Notes: generated by a model from the sequence alone, not told the origin. A stretch of DNA of 64,000 nucleotides from Rhizobium sp. R711 (GCF_002211365.1 NZ_LOKZ01000009.1:1-64000), one strand, 5' to 3'; positions 54,530 through 63,191 are shown, numbered from the stretch's first letter. Program-made: numbers and translations.

Positions 54530-54556
54530 TTGACAGATTTTCATACAATCTGTCAA
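54530..54556 (+). promoter_or_regulatory. Promoter-operator of the MBL-ADH-MBL operon
   Basis: TTGACAGATT and AATCTGTCAA are perfect 10-bp inverted arms around 7 bp. The left arm starts with a consensus -35 (TTGACA), and TCAAAT 17 bp downstream can be the -10. The inner CAGATT-N7-AATCTG matches sites at 58284 and 60822. Confidence 0.72.
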
Positions 54557-54587
54557 ATAATACAGCCAATCTGGGAGGATAAGCGGC

Positions 54588-55481
54588 GTGCTCAATGACG
54601 AAGCGCATCAGACTAAGTTGCCCTACTTTTATCCGTTCAAGTTCGGAAGCGGCGAAATAACGGTACTTTCGGACGGACCGTTGGAATTGGGCGACCCGCG
54701 GGAGAATTTCCTCGGGGTCGACGCGGCCACGGTGACGGAAATGCTCGACAGGAACTTCCTGTCAAGCTCGTCGGTGACCCTTGAGCAGAACATCCCCCTG
54801 GTCAAAATCAACGGAAAGACCATCCTGTTTGACACCGGGATGGGGACGTCGAAGATTTTCGGGCCGACGACCGGCCGCCTGCCGAAGAGCATGCAGGAGG
54901 CAGGGATCGACCCGTTGGAAGTCGATGCCGTGGTGTTGTCCCACGCACACATCGACCACACCGGCGGACTTTGCGATCAGGACGGAAAGCTTAATTTTCC
55001 CAACGCGGAGATCTTCATAAGCGAAAGCGACTTCGATGACTGGACCGACGGAGGGAAGCTTGATGACGGTTTCAAGGCCCAAGTGGAAAATGCCCGGAGG
55101 AACCTTCTTCCACACCGTGATCGGATAACGCATTTCGTCGACGGTCAGGAGTTTCTGCCGGGAGTGCAGGCGGTGCACGCTCCAGGCCACACCTTGGGCC
55201 ACTTCTGCTTCCTCATCCAGTCGGGGAACGATCGGCTCTGCTTCCTTGGCGATCTGACCCATCATCATATCCTGCTGATGGAACGCCCGTGGATGGAGTT
55301 CAAGTACGACACCGATCCCAAGCTCTCGGCGCGGTCGCGCACTCGGGTGCTGGATATGCTCGCGACAGACCGCATACCCGTGATGTCCTATCACTTTGCG
55401 TGGCCCGGGCTCGGCAACGTCGCTCGGGAGCGGGAAGGCTTCCGCTACGTACCCGCCGCCATGCAGATGCTCTCGCGATAG
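54588..55481 (+). CDS. Cytoplasmic metallo-beta-lactamase-fold hydrolase
   Basis: 297 aa, GTG start after GGGAGGA. Same protein family as 47389-48387 but without a signal peptide. SHAHIDHTGG gives His119, His121, Asp123 and His124; APGHTLGHF and GDLTHH complete the zinc site. First gene of an operon with the alcohol dehydrogenase (12 bp) and a second MBL enzyme. Confidence 0.92.
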   Translation: MLNDEAHQTKLPYFYPFKFGSGEITVLSDGPLELGDPRENFLGVDAATVTEMLDRNFLSSSSVTLEQNIPLVKINGKTILFDTGMGTSKIFGPTTGRLPKSMQEAGIDPLEVDAVVLSHAHIDHTGGLCDQDGKLNFPNAEIFISESDFDDWTDGGKLDDGFKAQVENARRNLLPHRDRITHFVDGQEFLPGVQAVHAPGHTLGHFCFLIQSGNDRLCFLGDLTHHHILLMERPWMEFKYDTDPKLSARSRTRVLDMLATDRIPVMSYHFAWPGLGNVAREREGFRYVPAAMQMLSR

Positions 55482-55493
55482 GAATACACGACA

Positions 55494-56618
55494 ATGCAGA
55501 TGAAATCAGTCATTCTCCGAGAGTCAGGGCTTCCTAAGCCGTATGCAAATTCGCGACCTCTCAGTGTCGAGACCGTCGATCTGACGCCTCCCGGCAATCT
55601 TGAGGTCCTGGTCAAAATCAAGGCCGCTGGTGTGTGCCACTCCGACCTGTCGGCGATAAATGGCGACCGACCCCGCCCGTTGCCTGTCGCGTTGGGGCAT
55701 GAAGCATCCGGCATTGTCGAAGAAATCGGACCCGGTGTCGATACAGTGAAAGTTGGCGATCACGTCGTGATGTCGTTCCTGCCGATCTGCGGACACTGCG
55801 ATTACTGCGCGGGAGGACGCGCTAGCCTCTGTGAGCCTGGCTATCGCGCAAACGCCGCCGGGACATTGTTGAACGGTAGCAAGCATATCCGTCTTCGCGG
55901 CTACGATCTCAACCATCACAGCGGCGTATCGGCGTTTTCGGAATACGCGGTTGTGTCGGCGCACTCGGTCGTCAAGATCACCAAAGACGTGGACGTCACG
56001 ATGGCGGCCCTGTTCGGATGCGCCGTTATGACAGGGGTCGGTGCCGTCGTAAACACATGTGGCGTGAAGCCGGGACAGTCGGTCGCCGTCATCGGCCTGG
56101 GAGGCGTGGGCTTGTCGGCGGTCCTCGGAGCGGTGGCCAGCGGGGCAAGCGAGATCGTCGCCATCGATTTGATGCCGGAAAAGCTTGAGCTGGCTAAGTC
56201 GCTGGGCGCGACGCGTACGTTCCTGGCAACCACGCCGGATGTCGTTGGCGAGGTCAAGGAAGCGACCCGCGGGGGTGTTGATTACGCCATCGAGATGGCC
56301 GGGTCGGGCAAAGCGTTCGAAACCGCGTATGGCATTACGCGGCGCGGCGGCACGACCGCCACAGCGGGTCTGGCGAACGTGAACACCAAATTCGAAATTT
56401 CGCCACTTCCTCTTGTCGGGGAAGAACGCATCATCAAAGGCAGCTACATGGGATCCTGCGTGCCTTCGCGCGATGTTCCCCGTTATATCGACCTGTTCCT
56501 CAAAGGTCGGCTGCCCGTGGAAAGACTGCTGTCCAGCACTGGCCCGCTTGAGGAAATCAACGAGGCCTTCGACCGGTTGGACCGTGGCGAGGTGATCCGG
56601 CATCTGCTGGTTCCCTGA
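55494..56618 (+). CDS. Zinc-dependent alcohol dehydrogenase
   Basis: 374 aa (start at 55494 or two codons later). Catalytic zinc ligands Cys48 (GVCHSD) and His69-Glu70 (GHEASG); structural zinc cysteines at 99, 102, 105 and 113; NAD-binding VIGLGGVGLSA. Medium-chain, class III-like arrangement. Probably oxidises an alcohol or hydroxy intermediate produced by the MBL hydrolases in the same operon. Confidence 0.92.
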   Translation: MQMKSVILRESGLPKPYANSRPLSVETVDLTPPGNLEVLVKIKAAGVCHSDLSAINGDRPRPLPVALGHEASGIVEEIGPGVDTVKVGDHVVMSFLPICGHCDYCAGGRASLCEPGYRANAAGTLLNGSKHIRLRGYDLNHHSGVSAFSEYAVVSAHSVVKITKDVDVTMAALFGCAVMTGVGAVVNTCGVKPGQSVAVIGLGGVGLSAVLGAVASGASEIVAIDLMPEKLELAKSLGATRTFLATTPDVVGEVKEATRGGVDYAIEMAGSGKAFETAYGITRRGGTTATAGLANVNTKFEISPLPLVGEERIIKGSYMGSCVPSRDVPRYIDLFLKGRLPVERLLSSTGPLEEINEAFDRLDRGEVIRHLLVP

Positions 56619-56639
56619 GCCTGGGCAAGGAGCGCAAAT

Positions 56640-57416
56640 TTGACCGACTGGAAAGTCCTGGCGATACATTACGGCACTGCGGTTCGGCCCGTTGGCGAAC
56701 TCGGCCTGGAAGCTGGAGATCCCCACGACGCCCAAGGCAGGATCGAGTATTTTGTTTGGTTGATCCGCCATGGGGAACGTCTGATCCTGGTTGACACCGG
56801 GTTTAGCCCGCAAGAGGCCGAAGGGCGCGGGAGGACCATGTTGATCCATCCGGTCGAAGCACTTGGCCGGGTCGGGATTTCCGCATCGTCCATTACCGAC
56901 GTCGTCATCACGCATCTTCACTATGATCACGCGGGAAACCTTGCGGACTTCCCCGAAGCCCTGTTCCACTTGCAGGATCGGGAGATGGCCTACGGTACAG
57001 GACGATGCATGTGCCATGATCGTCTTCGGCGTCCCTTTGCTGTGGACGCCGTCGTCGATGCGGTCCGCCTGACCTTTTCCGGCAGGATGCGCTTCCACGA
57101 CGGGAACGGCGAGATCATCGAGGGGCTCACCATCCATCTCGTCGGCGGCCATTCCCGAGGCCTTCAGGTCGTGAGGCTGGACGATGGCGATGAAGTCGTC
57201 GTTATCGCGTCGGACGCACTCCATTTTCAACGCTATCTGGAGCATGACGACGTCTTTCCGCTTTTCGCCGATTACGCTGACGTGCTGGAAGGATACCGAA
57301 CTCTACGTGAGCTTTCAGGACCGTCCGGAATACTCGTTCCAGGCCACGATCCCGCAGTCCTGACTGGTTTTCCACCGCTGTCGCCCGATCTCGCTTTTGC
57401 AAGGGTTCTACGGTAA
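56640..57416 (+). CDS. N-acyl homoserine lactonase-like MBL-fold hydrolase
   Basis: 258 aa, TTG start after AAGGAG. THLHYDHAGN gives His92, His94, Asp96 and His97; GGHSRGLQ and ASDALHF supply the other zinc ligands, and VPGHDPAV the C-terminal His. This matches the AttM/AiiB-type lactonase group. In this operon, with an ADH before it (as AttM accompanies dehydrogenases in the gamma-butyrolactone pathway of Agrobacterium), a pathway lactone is the more likely substrate than a signal molecule. Confidence 0.86.
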   Translation: MTDWKVLAIHYGTAVRPVGELGLEAGDPHDAQGRIEYFVWLIRHGERLILVDTGFSPQEAEGRGRTMLIHPVEALGRVGISASSITDVVITHLHYDHAGNLADFPEALFHLQDREMAYGTGRCMCHDRLRRPFAVDAVVDAVRLTFSGRMRFHDGNGEIIEGLTIHLVGGHSRGLQVVRLDDGDEVVVIASDALHFQRYLEHDDVFPLFADYADVLEGYRTLRELSGPSGILVPGHDPAVLTGFPPLSPDLAFARVLR

Positions 57417-57474
57417 TGGGGGAAGCAAGGAATGTCCGGTAAGAGACCAGGCTAGGGTGTTCTTCGCTTTCGTC

Positions 57475-57491
57475 AGACAATCGGGTTGTCT
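57475..57491. promoter_or_regulatory. Operator upstream of the GntR gene
   Basis: AGACAA-TCGGG-TTGTCT is a perfect 6-bp dyad about 80 bp before gntR, containing the CAGACAAT core. Fits autoregulation. Confidence 0.55.
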
Positions 57492-57568
57492 CATCGGGAT
57501 AACCCACCATATAGTACCATGACTCGCGCGGCCGGTTCCGGCCTTGGTAGAACGGACTTTTGGATCCG

Positions 57569-58258
57569 ATGGGTGATATGGATTTACAGATTGCACGACA
57601 GAGTGCGACATTGCGCACTCAGGTAGAAGATAAACTGCGGCAGGCGATTTCCAGCGGCCGTTTCAAGCCGGGTCAGCGCCTCGTTGAGCGAGAACTGTGC
57701 GAGTCGATCGGTGTCGGACGGACATCGATCCGCGAGGCGCTTCGACAACTCGAGGCCGAGGGCCTCATTACCAGCTATCCGCACCGCGGTCCCGTCGTCA
57801 GCACTATCACGTACGAAGAAGCCGCTCAGCTCTACAGCGTCAGGGCTTTGCTCGAGAGCTACGCCGGAAAGGAATTCGCTGAAAACGGAACCGCCCAGGA
57901 TATCCATACACTCAATGAGGCGGTTGCTGAGTTCGCCGAAGCCGCGGCAAACGGCGGCGGGAGCAGGCTCATCAAAGCGAAAACCGCGTTTTACGACTGC
58001 CTGATGCAAGGGAGTGGAAACGTCTTCGTCAAGCAAATGCTGACATCGCTCCACAATAGGGTGACGCTCCTGCGCATGACGTCGATGACACAGCCGGGGC
58101 GCTTGAACCACAGCGTGGAGGAGATAAAGGAGATCGCTGCGGCCATTACCGACCGAAACGGACCGAAAGCCGCCGCAGCCTGCAAGTACCACATCGATAT
58201 GGCGGCTAAGGTCGCGCTGGACTACCTGCGTAAAACCTCCGAAAACGACGGCGATTGA
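57569..58258 (+). CDS. GntR-family regulator (FadR/FCD subfamily)
   Basis: 229 aa from the ATG at 57569 (TTG 9 bases upstream and ATG 9 bases downstream are possible). Winged helix-turn-helix at about 15-75 (SGRFKPGQRLVERELCESIG, then SIREALRQLEAEGLI) and an FCD effector domain with helical core through the C-terminus. Five nearby promoter regions carry a common dyad, so it is the likely regulator of the whole second island, probably a repressor relieved by a pathway intermediate. Confidence 0.93.
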   Translation: MGDMDLQIARQSATLRTQVEDKLRQAISSGRFKPGQRLVERELCESIGVGRTSIREALRQLEAEGLITSYPHRGPVVSTITYEEAAQLYSVRALLESYAGKEFAENGTAQDIHTLNEAVAEFAEAAANGGGSRLIKAKTAFYDCLMQGSGNVFVKQMLTSLHNRVTLLRMTSMTQPGRLNHSVEEIKEIAAAITDRNGPKAAAACKYHIDMAAKVALDYLRKTSENDGD

Positions 58259-58279
58259 AGAAGCGGCACCCAGCCGCTA

Positions 58280-58308
58280 TTGACAGATTGTCTGATAATC
58301 TGCTTATT
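58280..58308 (+). promoter_or_regulatory. Promoter-operator of the SCP2-hydrolase gene
   Basis: TTGACA (58280-58285), 17 bp, then CTTATT (58303-58308). The spacer holds CAGATT-GTCTGAT-AATCTG (58284-58302), so a bound regulator would block RNA polymerase. Confidence 0.72.
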
Positions 58309-58367
58309 CGAATCCATGGCGCTGCCGACGCGAGCGGCTTGGCGCTCGTTCGAACAGGGAGGTTGCT

Positions 58368-59600
58368 TTGGGCACTTTTGATGAATTGCGGTCCCGCATG
58401 TCGGGGGCTCTCGGGGATCAGGAATTGCCCCGGCTCACTCCAGACCTAACGATGAGCATCGCCTTCTACATTGGCGATCAGGTGATCGCCCTCAATTTCG
58501 CTGAAGGCGGGGCGGCGATCTCGGGGGAAAGCGATGACCCCCAGGTGATAGTGAGGGCCACTCCGGACGCCTGGGAGCAGGTTCTGATGACGCCGCCGCC
58601 GGCGACCTTTCACTCCTTCACGGCGTTGCAGCTTGCAAACCCTCTCTTCGAGATCGCCGGCTCACCGCTCGCCCTCGCGAAAGCACGCCCGGCCCTGGAA
58701 CGGGTGTTCGAGCTCGTCGTCACGTCCCCCGAGATGAAAGCGGAGCGTGCGCAACGCGACCCGCGTCAAATCCGGGGGCAGTATGCCGTCGTGGATATCG
58801 ATGACGTCCCCCATGAAATATATTACGAAGAAGCAGGCGAGGGGGTGCCGGTCCTGTTTCTTCACACCGCCGGAGCAGATAGCCGCCAATTCATGCCTCA
58901 GCTGGCGGACACCGAGCTTGCGAAAAACTACAGGCTGATCGCGGTTGACTTACCATTCCACGGTCGGTCCATGCCGCCGGTGACATGGGACGGAGCACGC
59001 TACAAGCTCACGGCATCGCTCTACCTGAAATGGTGCACGGCCATACTCGCACAGGTCGTTCGCGAAAAGGCGATTGTCGCAGGTGGGTCCATGGGCGCAG
59101 CAATGTCGCTGGTTCTCGCCGCGGAACGACCGGAGCATGTCCTCGGAATCGTGGCGATCGAGCCACCTTTCCGCTCCAAGGGACGCCGGAACCCATACCA
59201 GCACAACGTAAACGTACACGGCTCACTTCATAACTCGGCGTATGTCAGAGGAATCATGAGCCCACTCAGCCCCGCAGGGGAGCGCAGGAGGTCAAGCTGG
59301 ATCTATTCGCAGGGAGCACCCGGAGTTTACCCAGGCGATCTTTCCTTCTACAGCGACGAGTTCGACGGAGCAGTGACAGCTCCCCGTATTGACCCATCAC
59401 GCACCCCGGTGGCGCTGCTCTCGGGCGACTACGACTACTCAGCCACGCCGGCGGATGGGGCCAGGCTCGCCGAACTTATTCCGGGATGCCTCCACCTCGT
59501 CATGGGCGGTCTGGGTCATTTCCCCATGTGCGAACACCCGAATTTCTTTCGGAGCTATCTTGTAAAAGGGCTCGAGTTCGTACGGCAAGCCGCGCGCTAA
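58368..59600 (+). CDS. Alpha/beta hydrolase with N-terminal SCP2-like domain
   Basis: 410 aa, TTG start after GGGAGG. Residues 1-125 read like a sterol-carrier-protein-2 fold (MSIAFYIGDQVIALNFAEGG, ISGESDDPQVIVRATPDAWE), a lipid- or hydrophobe-binding module. The hydrolase domain follows: nucleophile Ser241 in GGSMGAA, Asp in GDYDYS and His384 in GLGHFPMCEHP. No signal peptide. It may present a hydrophobic ester to its own active site. The combination is uncommon. Confidence 0.85.
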   Translation: MGTFDELRSRMSGALGDQELPRLTPDLTMSIAFYIGDQVIALNFAEGGAAISGESDDPQVIVRATPDAWEQVLMTPPPATFHSFTALQLANPLFEIAGSPLALAKARPALERVFELVVTSPEMKAERAQRDPRQIRGQYAVVDIDDVPHEIYYEEAGEGVPVLFLHTAGADSRQFMPQLADTELAKNYRLIAVDLPFHGRSMPPVTWDGARYKLTASLYLKWCTAILAQVVREKAIVAGGSMGAAMSLVLAAERPEHVLGIVAIEPPFRSKGRRNPYQHNVNVHGSLHNSAYVRGIMSPLSPAGERRRSSWIYSQGAPGVYPGDLSFYSDEFDGAVTAPRIDPSRTPVALLSGDYDYSATPADGARLAELIPGCLHLVMGGLGHFPMCEHPNFFRSYLVKGLEFVRQAAR

Positions 59601-59847
59601 GCGGTCGCACGGACTCAGGTCGCTCGGTGCGACACGCCGGGCGATCAAATGCGAAAGTGGGCGGGCGCATACCGAGGCTTCGCAATTGGCGTCCCGGCGA
59701 TGACACAGCCGGCATCGCAGGCGGCATCCCTCACGCGCTCCCGAGAAATTCCGGTATAACATTGGGAAAATTCCCGCGATATCTGAGTGAAGGGTCGGGC
59801 GCGGCGATGCTATAAAGCGCCGTAGCGGCGTCTCATCGCAGGGCCCT

Positions 59848-59871
59848 GATCACGCAGCCTTGCGCGTGATC
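59848..59871 (+). terminator. Plus-strand terminator after the SCP2-hydrolase
   Basis: GATCACGC and GCGTGATC pair in an 8-bp stem with an 8-nt loop, followed by TCTATCTTTT. Confidence 0.55.
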
Positions 59872-59926
59872 TCTATCTTTTCCCACCGCGGGTCTCTGTG
59901 TTTCCGACACGTAGTGCCACAGTAAA

Positions 59927-59961
59927 GGTGCCTCCCGTGGGTCAAGAAGGAAGGAGGCACC
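59927..59961 (-). terminator. Minus-strand terminator after the SDR gene
   Basis: GGTGCCTCC and GGAGGCACC form a perfect 9-bp stem with a 17-nt loop, followed on the minus strand by TTTACT. Lies about 20 bases past the SDR stop. Confidence 0.55.
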
Positions 59962-59979
59962 CGTCAGCACCTATGTGCT

Positions 59980-60747
59980 TTAGCGCACCAAGTGGTTCCC
60001 GATCGACGATCCTCCGTCGACGGTGAGAATGCTTCCGGTCGCAAACCGCGAGCGGTCCGAGGCGAGAAAAAGCATCGCCTCGGCGATTTCTTCCGGGTTG
60101 CCCATCCGGTGCAGGGCTGCACGGGCGTTGAAGTCTTCCCGCAGGGCTTGCGGGTCTGCCGCTTCGGCGAAAATCTTGGTGAAATAGGGCGAGTCGATCG
60201 TTCCGGGGGCGACAGCGTTGACGCGGATACCGTCTTTTGCGTGGTCCAGTGCCATGGCTCTCGTGAGTGCCGAGATCGCGCCTTTCGACGCCACGTAGGC
60301 CGTGCGGTTAGCGATGGCTGACACGGCGGTGTATGAGGTCGTGTTAATAATCGATCCGCTGCCTTGTTCCGCCATAATCGGAACCACGTATTTCGAGCAG
60401 AGGAAGATCCCCTTCACGTTCACCGCCATGATCCGGTCCCAGTCGGATTCGGCGATGGTCGTGACGTTTCCCGTCATTCCGAACCCCGCGTTGTTGACGA
60501 GAACGTCAATACGCCCCCATTTTTCCTTAACTGACCTGACCAACGCCTCGACGTCGGCGGACGAAGACACATCGGCTTTTAACGCGATCGCATCTGTCCC
60601 GATTTGTCGGGCGACGTCTTGTGCGGCATCGATGTTAACGTCGACAACGCCAACCTTAGCGCCCTGACGCGCAAACAGTTCAGCTGTTGCGCGCCCGATC
60701 CCGCTGCCAGCCCCGGTCACCACACAGACTTTCGTTTCCAGATCCAT
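59980..60747 (-). CDS. Short-chain dehydrogenase/reductase
   Basis: 255 aa from the ATG at 60747 with AGGAG upstream. Cofactor motif TGAGSGIGRA (11-20), NNAG (85-88), catalytic Tyr151 and Lys155 in YVASK. Classical SDR; DVN after the second strand favours NAD. Transcribed divergently from the flavin reductase operon, each with its own copy of the shared operator. It probably oxidises or reduces a hydroxy/keto intermediate of the pathway. Confidence 0.93.
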   Translation of the reverse strand: MDLETKVCVVTGAGSGIGRATAELFARQGAKVGVVDVNIDAAQDVARQIGTDAIALKADVSSSADVEALVRSVKEKWGRIDVLVNNAGFGMTGNVTTIAESDWDRIMAVNVKGIFLCSKYVVPIMAEQGSGSIINTTSYTAVSAIANRTAYVASKGAISALTRAMALDHAKDGIRVNAVAPGTIDSPYFTKIFAEAADPQALREDFNARAALHRMGNPEEIAEAMLFLASDRSRFATGSILTVDGGSSIGNHLVR

Positions 60748-60786
60748 AATCGTCTCCTCTTTCGCTGTATCGAGAAAACATTTTCG

Positions 60787-60801
60787 CAGACAATCTGTCA
60801 A
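60787..60801 (-). promoter_or_regulatory. Promoter-operator of the SDR gene
   Basis: On the minus strand TTGACAGATTGTCTG begins with a consensus -35 and is identical over its 15 bases to the start of the operators at 58280 and 60818. The right arm of the dyad is degenerate here. Confidence 0.62.
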
Positions 60802-60817
60802 TGACGAATAAAACGTG

Positions 60818-60846
60818 TTGACAGATTGTCTGCTAATCTGCTTATC
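60818..60846 (+). promoter_or_regulatory. Promoter-operator of the monooxygenase operon
   Basis: TTGACA (60818-60823), 17 bp, CTTATC (60841-60846), with CAGATT-GTCTGCT-AATCTG (60822-60840) in the spacer. Nearly identical to the site at 58280-58308. Confidence 0.74.
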
Positions 60847-60879
60847 TTGAGCAACGAGACGATCTTGGGGGAGGTAACC

Positions 60880-61389
60880 ATGGCTGGTGCTGAAATAGCA
60901 GCGCAAGCGGCGTTCAAGACCGCTTTACGCCGGTTCACATCGACAATTTGCCTGATCACAACGGAATGGAAAGGTGCCCGTTACGGCATGGCCGCAACCG
61001 CCGTCCAGTCGGTGACGGCTGACCCGCCGACCCTCCTGGTTTGCATCAACCAATCTGCTTCGATCAGCGGCCCGCTCAAGCTTACGGGAAAATTCGCGGT
61101 CAACATGCTGCATCTTAGCCATGCGCCTTTGGTTCCGCTGTTCAGTGGAAAACTGAAGGGGGAAGAGAGGTTCGCTCACGGTGAGTGGATCACGGCTGGC
61201 GGAGTTCCCATCCTCGGCGACGCCCAGGCCGCATTCGTCTGCAGCCTCAACTCTGCCGTTACCGTCGGCACCCATGACGTCGTTCTCGGCGAAGTCATCG
61301 AGGCCCGGTTTATCGAGAATATTGCCCCGCTCCTCTACGAGGACGGGAAATTGGTTCGATCGGCAGCGCTGATCGATGCTGCCGCCTGA
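60880..61389 (+). CDS. Flavin reductase (RutF/HpaC-like)
   Basis: 169 aa from the ATG at 60880, after GGGGGAGG. The FMN-binding split-barrel features are present: RRFTSTICLITT, GMAATAVQSVTADPPTLLVCIN and KFAVNMLHLSH. It should reduce FMN with NAD(P)H and hand FMNH2 to the monooxygenase encoded two genes downstream. Confidence 0.92.
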   Translation: MAGAEIAAQAAFKTALRRFTSTICLITTEWKGARYGMAATAVQSVTADPPTLLVCINQSASISGPLKLTGKFAVNMLHLSHAPLVPLFSGKLKGEERFAHGEWITAGGVPILGDAQAAFVCSLNSAVTVGTHDVVLGEVIEARFIENIAPLLYEDGKLVRSAALIDAAA

Positions 61390-61462
61390 AACGTTTGGCC
61401 GAGCATTTTCGGCCTTTGACATCCACCAAATGCCTTTCGGCCGATAATGAGGAGTTTGATCC

Positions 61463-61882
61463 GTGACTATTGCCACCGATGTGAAATCGCAAGTGAATGG
61501 GCGTCCCGTCAGTGAACGGTTCGAAAAGGGTCTGCAGACCCGTCGGGAGGTTCTCGGCGGTGCATATGTCGACGCTTCGGTAAACAAGGCGACCGAGTTC
61601 AACTGGCCGATGCAGGAGCTTGTCACCGAGTATTGCTGGAACGAGATCTGGAACAGGCCCGGCCTCGACCGCCGTTCGCGCAGCCTTCTCAATCTTGGCA
61701 TGATTTCCGCCCTTAACCGCCCCCACGAGTTGAAGCTGCATGTTCGCGGCGCGATCAATAACGGCCTCAGCAAGGACGAGCTTCGCGAGGTCTTCCTACA
61801 GGTCGCGATCTATTGCGGCGTGCCGGCGGCGATCGACAGCTTCCGCGTCGCGCAGGAAGTCTTCGAGGACATGGGCATCTAA
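61463..61882 (+). CDS. Carboxymuconolactone decarboxylase family protein
   Basis: 139 aa, GTG start after AGGAG. Reads through as the CMD fold: LDRRSRSLLNLGMISALNRP, HELKLHVRGAINNGLSK and EVFLQVAIYCGVPAAIDSF, as in PcaC. It may decarboxylate or isomerise a ring-opened intermediate; members with a CxxC motif act as peroxidases, but no CxxC is seen here, which favours the decarboxylase type. Confidence 0.9.
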   Translation: MTIATDVKSQVNGRPVSERFEKGLQTRREVLGGAYVDASVNKATEFNWPMQELVTEYCWNEIWNRPGLDRRSRSLLNLGMISALNRPHELKLHVRGAINNGLSKDELREVFLQVAIYCGVPAAIDSFRVAQEVFEDMGI

Positions 61883-61938
61883 TCGGTACCCCGGCTTTCG
61901 GGTCGGGAACATACCAACTCTGTGGAGGAGACTTCAAT

Positions 61939-63063
61939 ATGACGACCAGCGATGATTTCCGCGCCGCCGGAAACCCTATGTTTAACGGCAACAAGCTGAA
62001 ACTTGGCGTATTCGGAACGAATTGTTCGAGCGCTTGCGCCATCACCACCGCGGAATCAACGTTCGAACCGACTTTCGAACACAATGTCGAAATTGCCAAA
62101 AAGCTCGAAGCGGCCGGGTGGGAATGCATGGTGCCGATCGCCCGGTGGCGCGGTTTCGGCGGGCCGACGAACTTCAACGGCGTGAACATGGACACGTTCA
62201 CCTGGGCCGCGGCCCTGGCCGCCGTGACGACGAAACTGCAGTTTTTCTCGACGACGCATATCCCGACCCTGAACCCGATCGTCGCGACGAAGATGGCGAC
62301 GACGATCGACAATATTTCGAAGGGCAGATACGGCCTGAACCTGGTGACGGGTTGGTTTACCCCGGAAATGGAGATGTTCGGCGTTCCTATGATGGAGCAC
62401 GACACCCGTTACGAATATGCCACCGAATGGATGGAAATCGTTGACACCCTGTGGAAGAAGAACGGCGTCACCTATGACGGCCAGTTCCTGAAGGTGAAAG
62501 ACGCGTTCAGCGAGCCGAAGCCCTACAACAAGGAAACGGGTCGCCCGGTCCTCATCTGCGCCGGTTCCTCGGGCAAGGGCCTGCACTTCACCGCCAAGTT
62601 CTGCGACTTCAATTTCGGCTTCATGCAGGACATGGAATCGGGCGCAGCCTGGGTGAAGAAGGTAAAGGAATTGGCTCGCGAGGAATACAAGCGCGAACTG
62701 GGAACCTTCACCGCATGCCCGGTCGTCGTTCGCGAGACCGAAAAGGAAGCCCGGGACTACTACGACTACTATGTGAACAAAAAGGGCGATTGGGAAGCCT
62801 GCGAAAACATCTGCGAGGTTCTTCAGGTTCAGTCACAGAACCACTCGGCGGAGATGTACCAGAAGTTCAAGGAGCGCTTTATCGCCGGCTGGGGCGGCTA
62901 CCCGATCGTCGGAACGCCGGAACAAGTCGCCGACAAGCTCGTCGCATTGAGCAATACCGGCGTCGACGGCGCGCTTCTCACGATGGTCGACTACAACGAA
63001 GAGCTGCCGTTCTTCAACGACCGCGTGATGCCCCTGCTGAAACAGGCCGGCCTCAGGAACTGA
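61939..63063 (+). CDS. Flavin-dependent monooxygenase, luciferase family, RutA-like
   Basis: 374 aa from the ATG at 61939 with GGAGGAG upstream. GLNLVTGWFTPEMEMFGV and PVLICAGSSGKG, together with WRGFGGPTNF near the start, are typical of the RutA branch of the bacterial luciferase-like superfamily, whose members use FMNH2 and oxygen to cleave C-N or other C-heteroatom bonds. With the flavin reductase upstream it forms a two-component oxygenase. The other rut genes (rutB, rutC, rutE) are absent, so uracil is not the obvious substrate. Confidence 0.9.
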   Translation: MTTSDDFRAAGNPMFNGNKLKLGVFGTNCSSACAITTAESTFEPTFEHNVEIAKKLEAAGWECMVPIARWRGFGGPTNFNGVNMDTFTWAAALAAVTTKLQFFSTTHIPTLNPIVATKMATTIDNISKGRYGLNLVTGWFTPEMEMFGVPMMEHDTRYEYATEWMEIVDTLWKKNGVTYDGQFLKVKDAFSEPKPYNKETGRPVLICAGSSGKGLHFTAKFCDFNFGFMQDMESGAAWVKKVKELAREEYKRELGTFTACPVVVRETEKEARDYYDYYVNKKGDWEACENICEVLQVQSQNHSAEMYQKFKERFIAGWGGYPIVGTPEQVADKLVALSNTGVDGALLTMVDYNEELPFFNDRVMPLLKQAGLRN

Positions 63064-63191
63064 CCGTTCCGCGGGCGGCGCAAGCCGCCCGCCACCAATC
63101 CGAAATCGAAACACGTTTCACCAAATCCCTGGCTCGACGCGAACGGCGTCGACTGCTGTAGCGGATGCAAAGAGGGGAGGAGACCCTACAC

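Larger units (their letters stand above)
59601..59979. other. Convergent intergenic region with two terminators
   Basis: 379 bp without a gene, between the convergent hydrolase and SDR genes. It holds a likely terminator for each (59848-59871 plus strand, 59927-59961 minus strand). Confidence 0.6.

Noticed and set aside
55524..57245. 573-codon minus-strand frame opposite the ADH and lactonase-like genes
   Set aside because: Both plus-strand genes have complete catalytic motifs; the antisense reading is low-complexity and Asp/Arg/Gln-rich with no domain.
56640..57416. Calling the third MBL enzyme a quorum-quenching AHL lactonase
   Set aside because: It sits in the catabolic operon far from traR and under the pathway operator; a pathway lactone is a better guess, so only the family is given.
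61939..63063. Naming the monooxygenase rutA
   Set aside because: rutB, rutC, rutD and rutE partners are missing and the neighbours differ, so only the branch of the superfamily is claimed.
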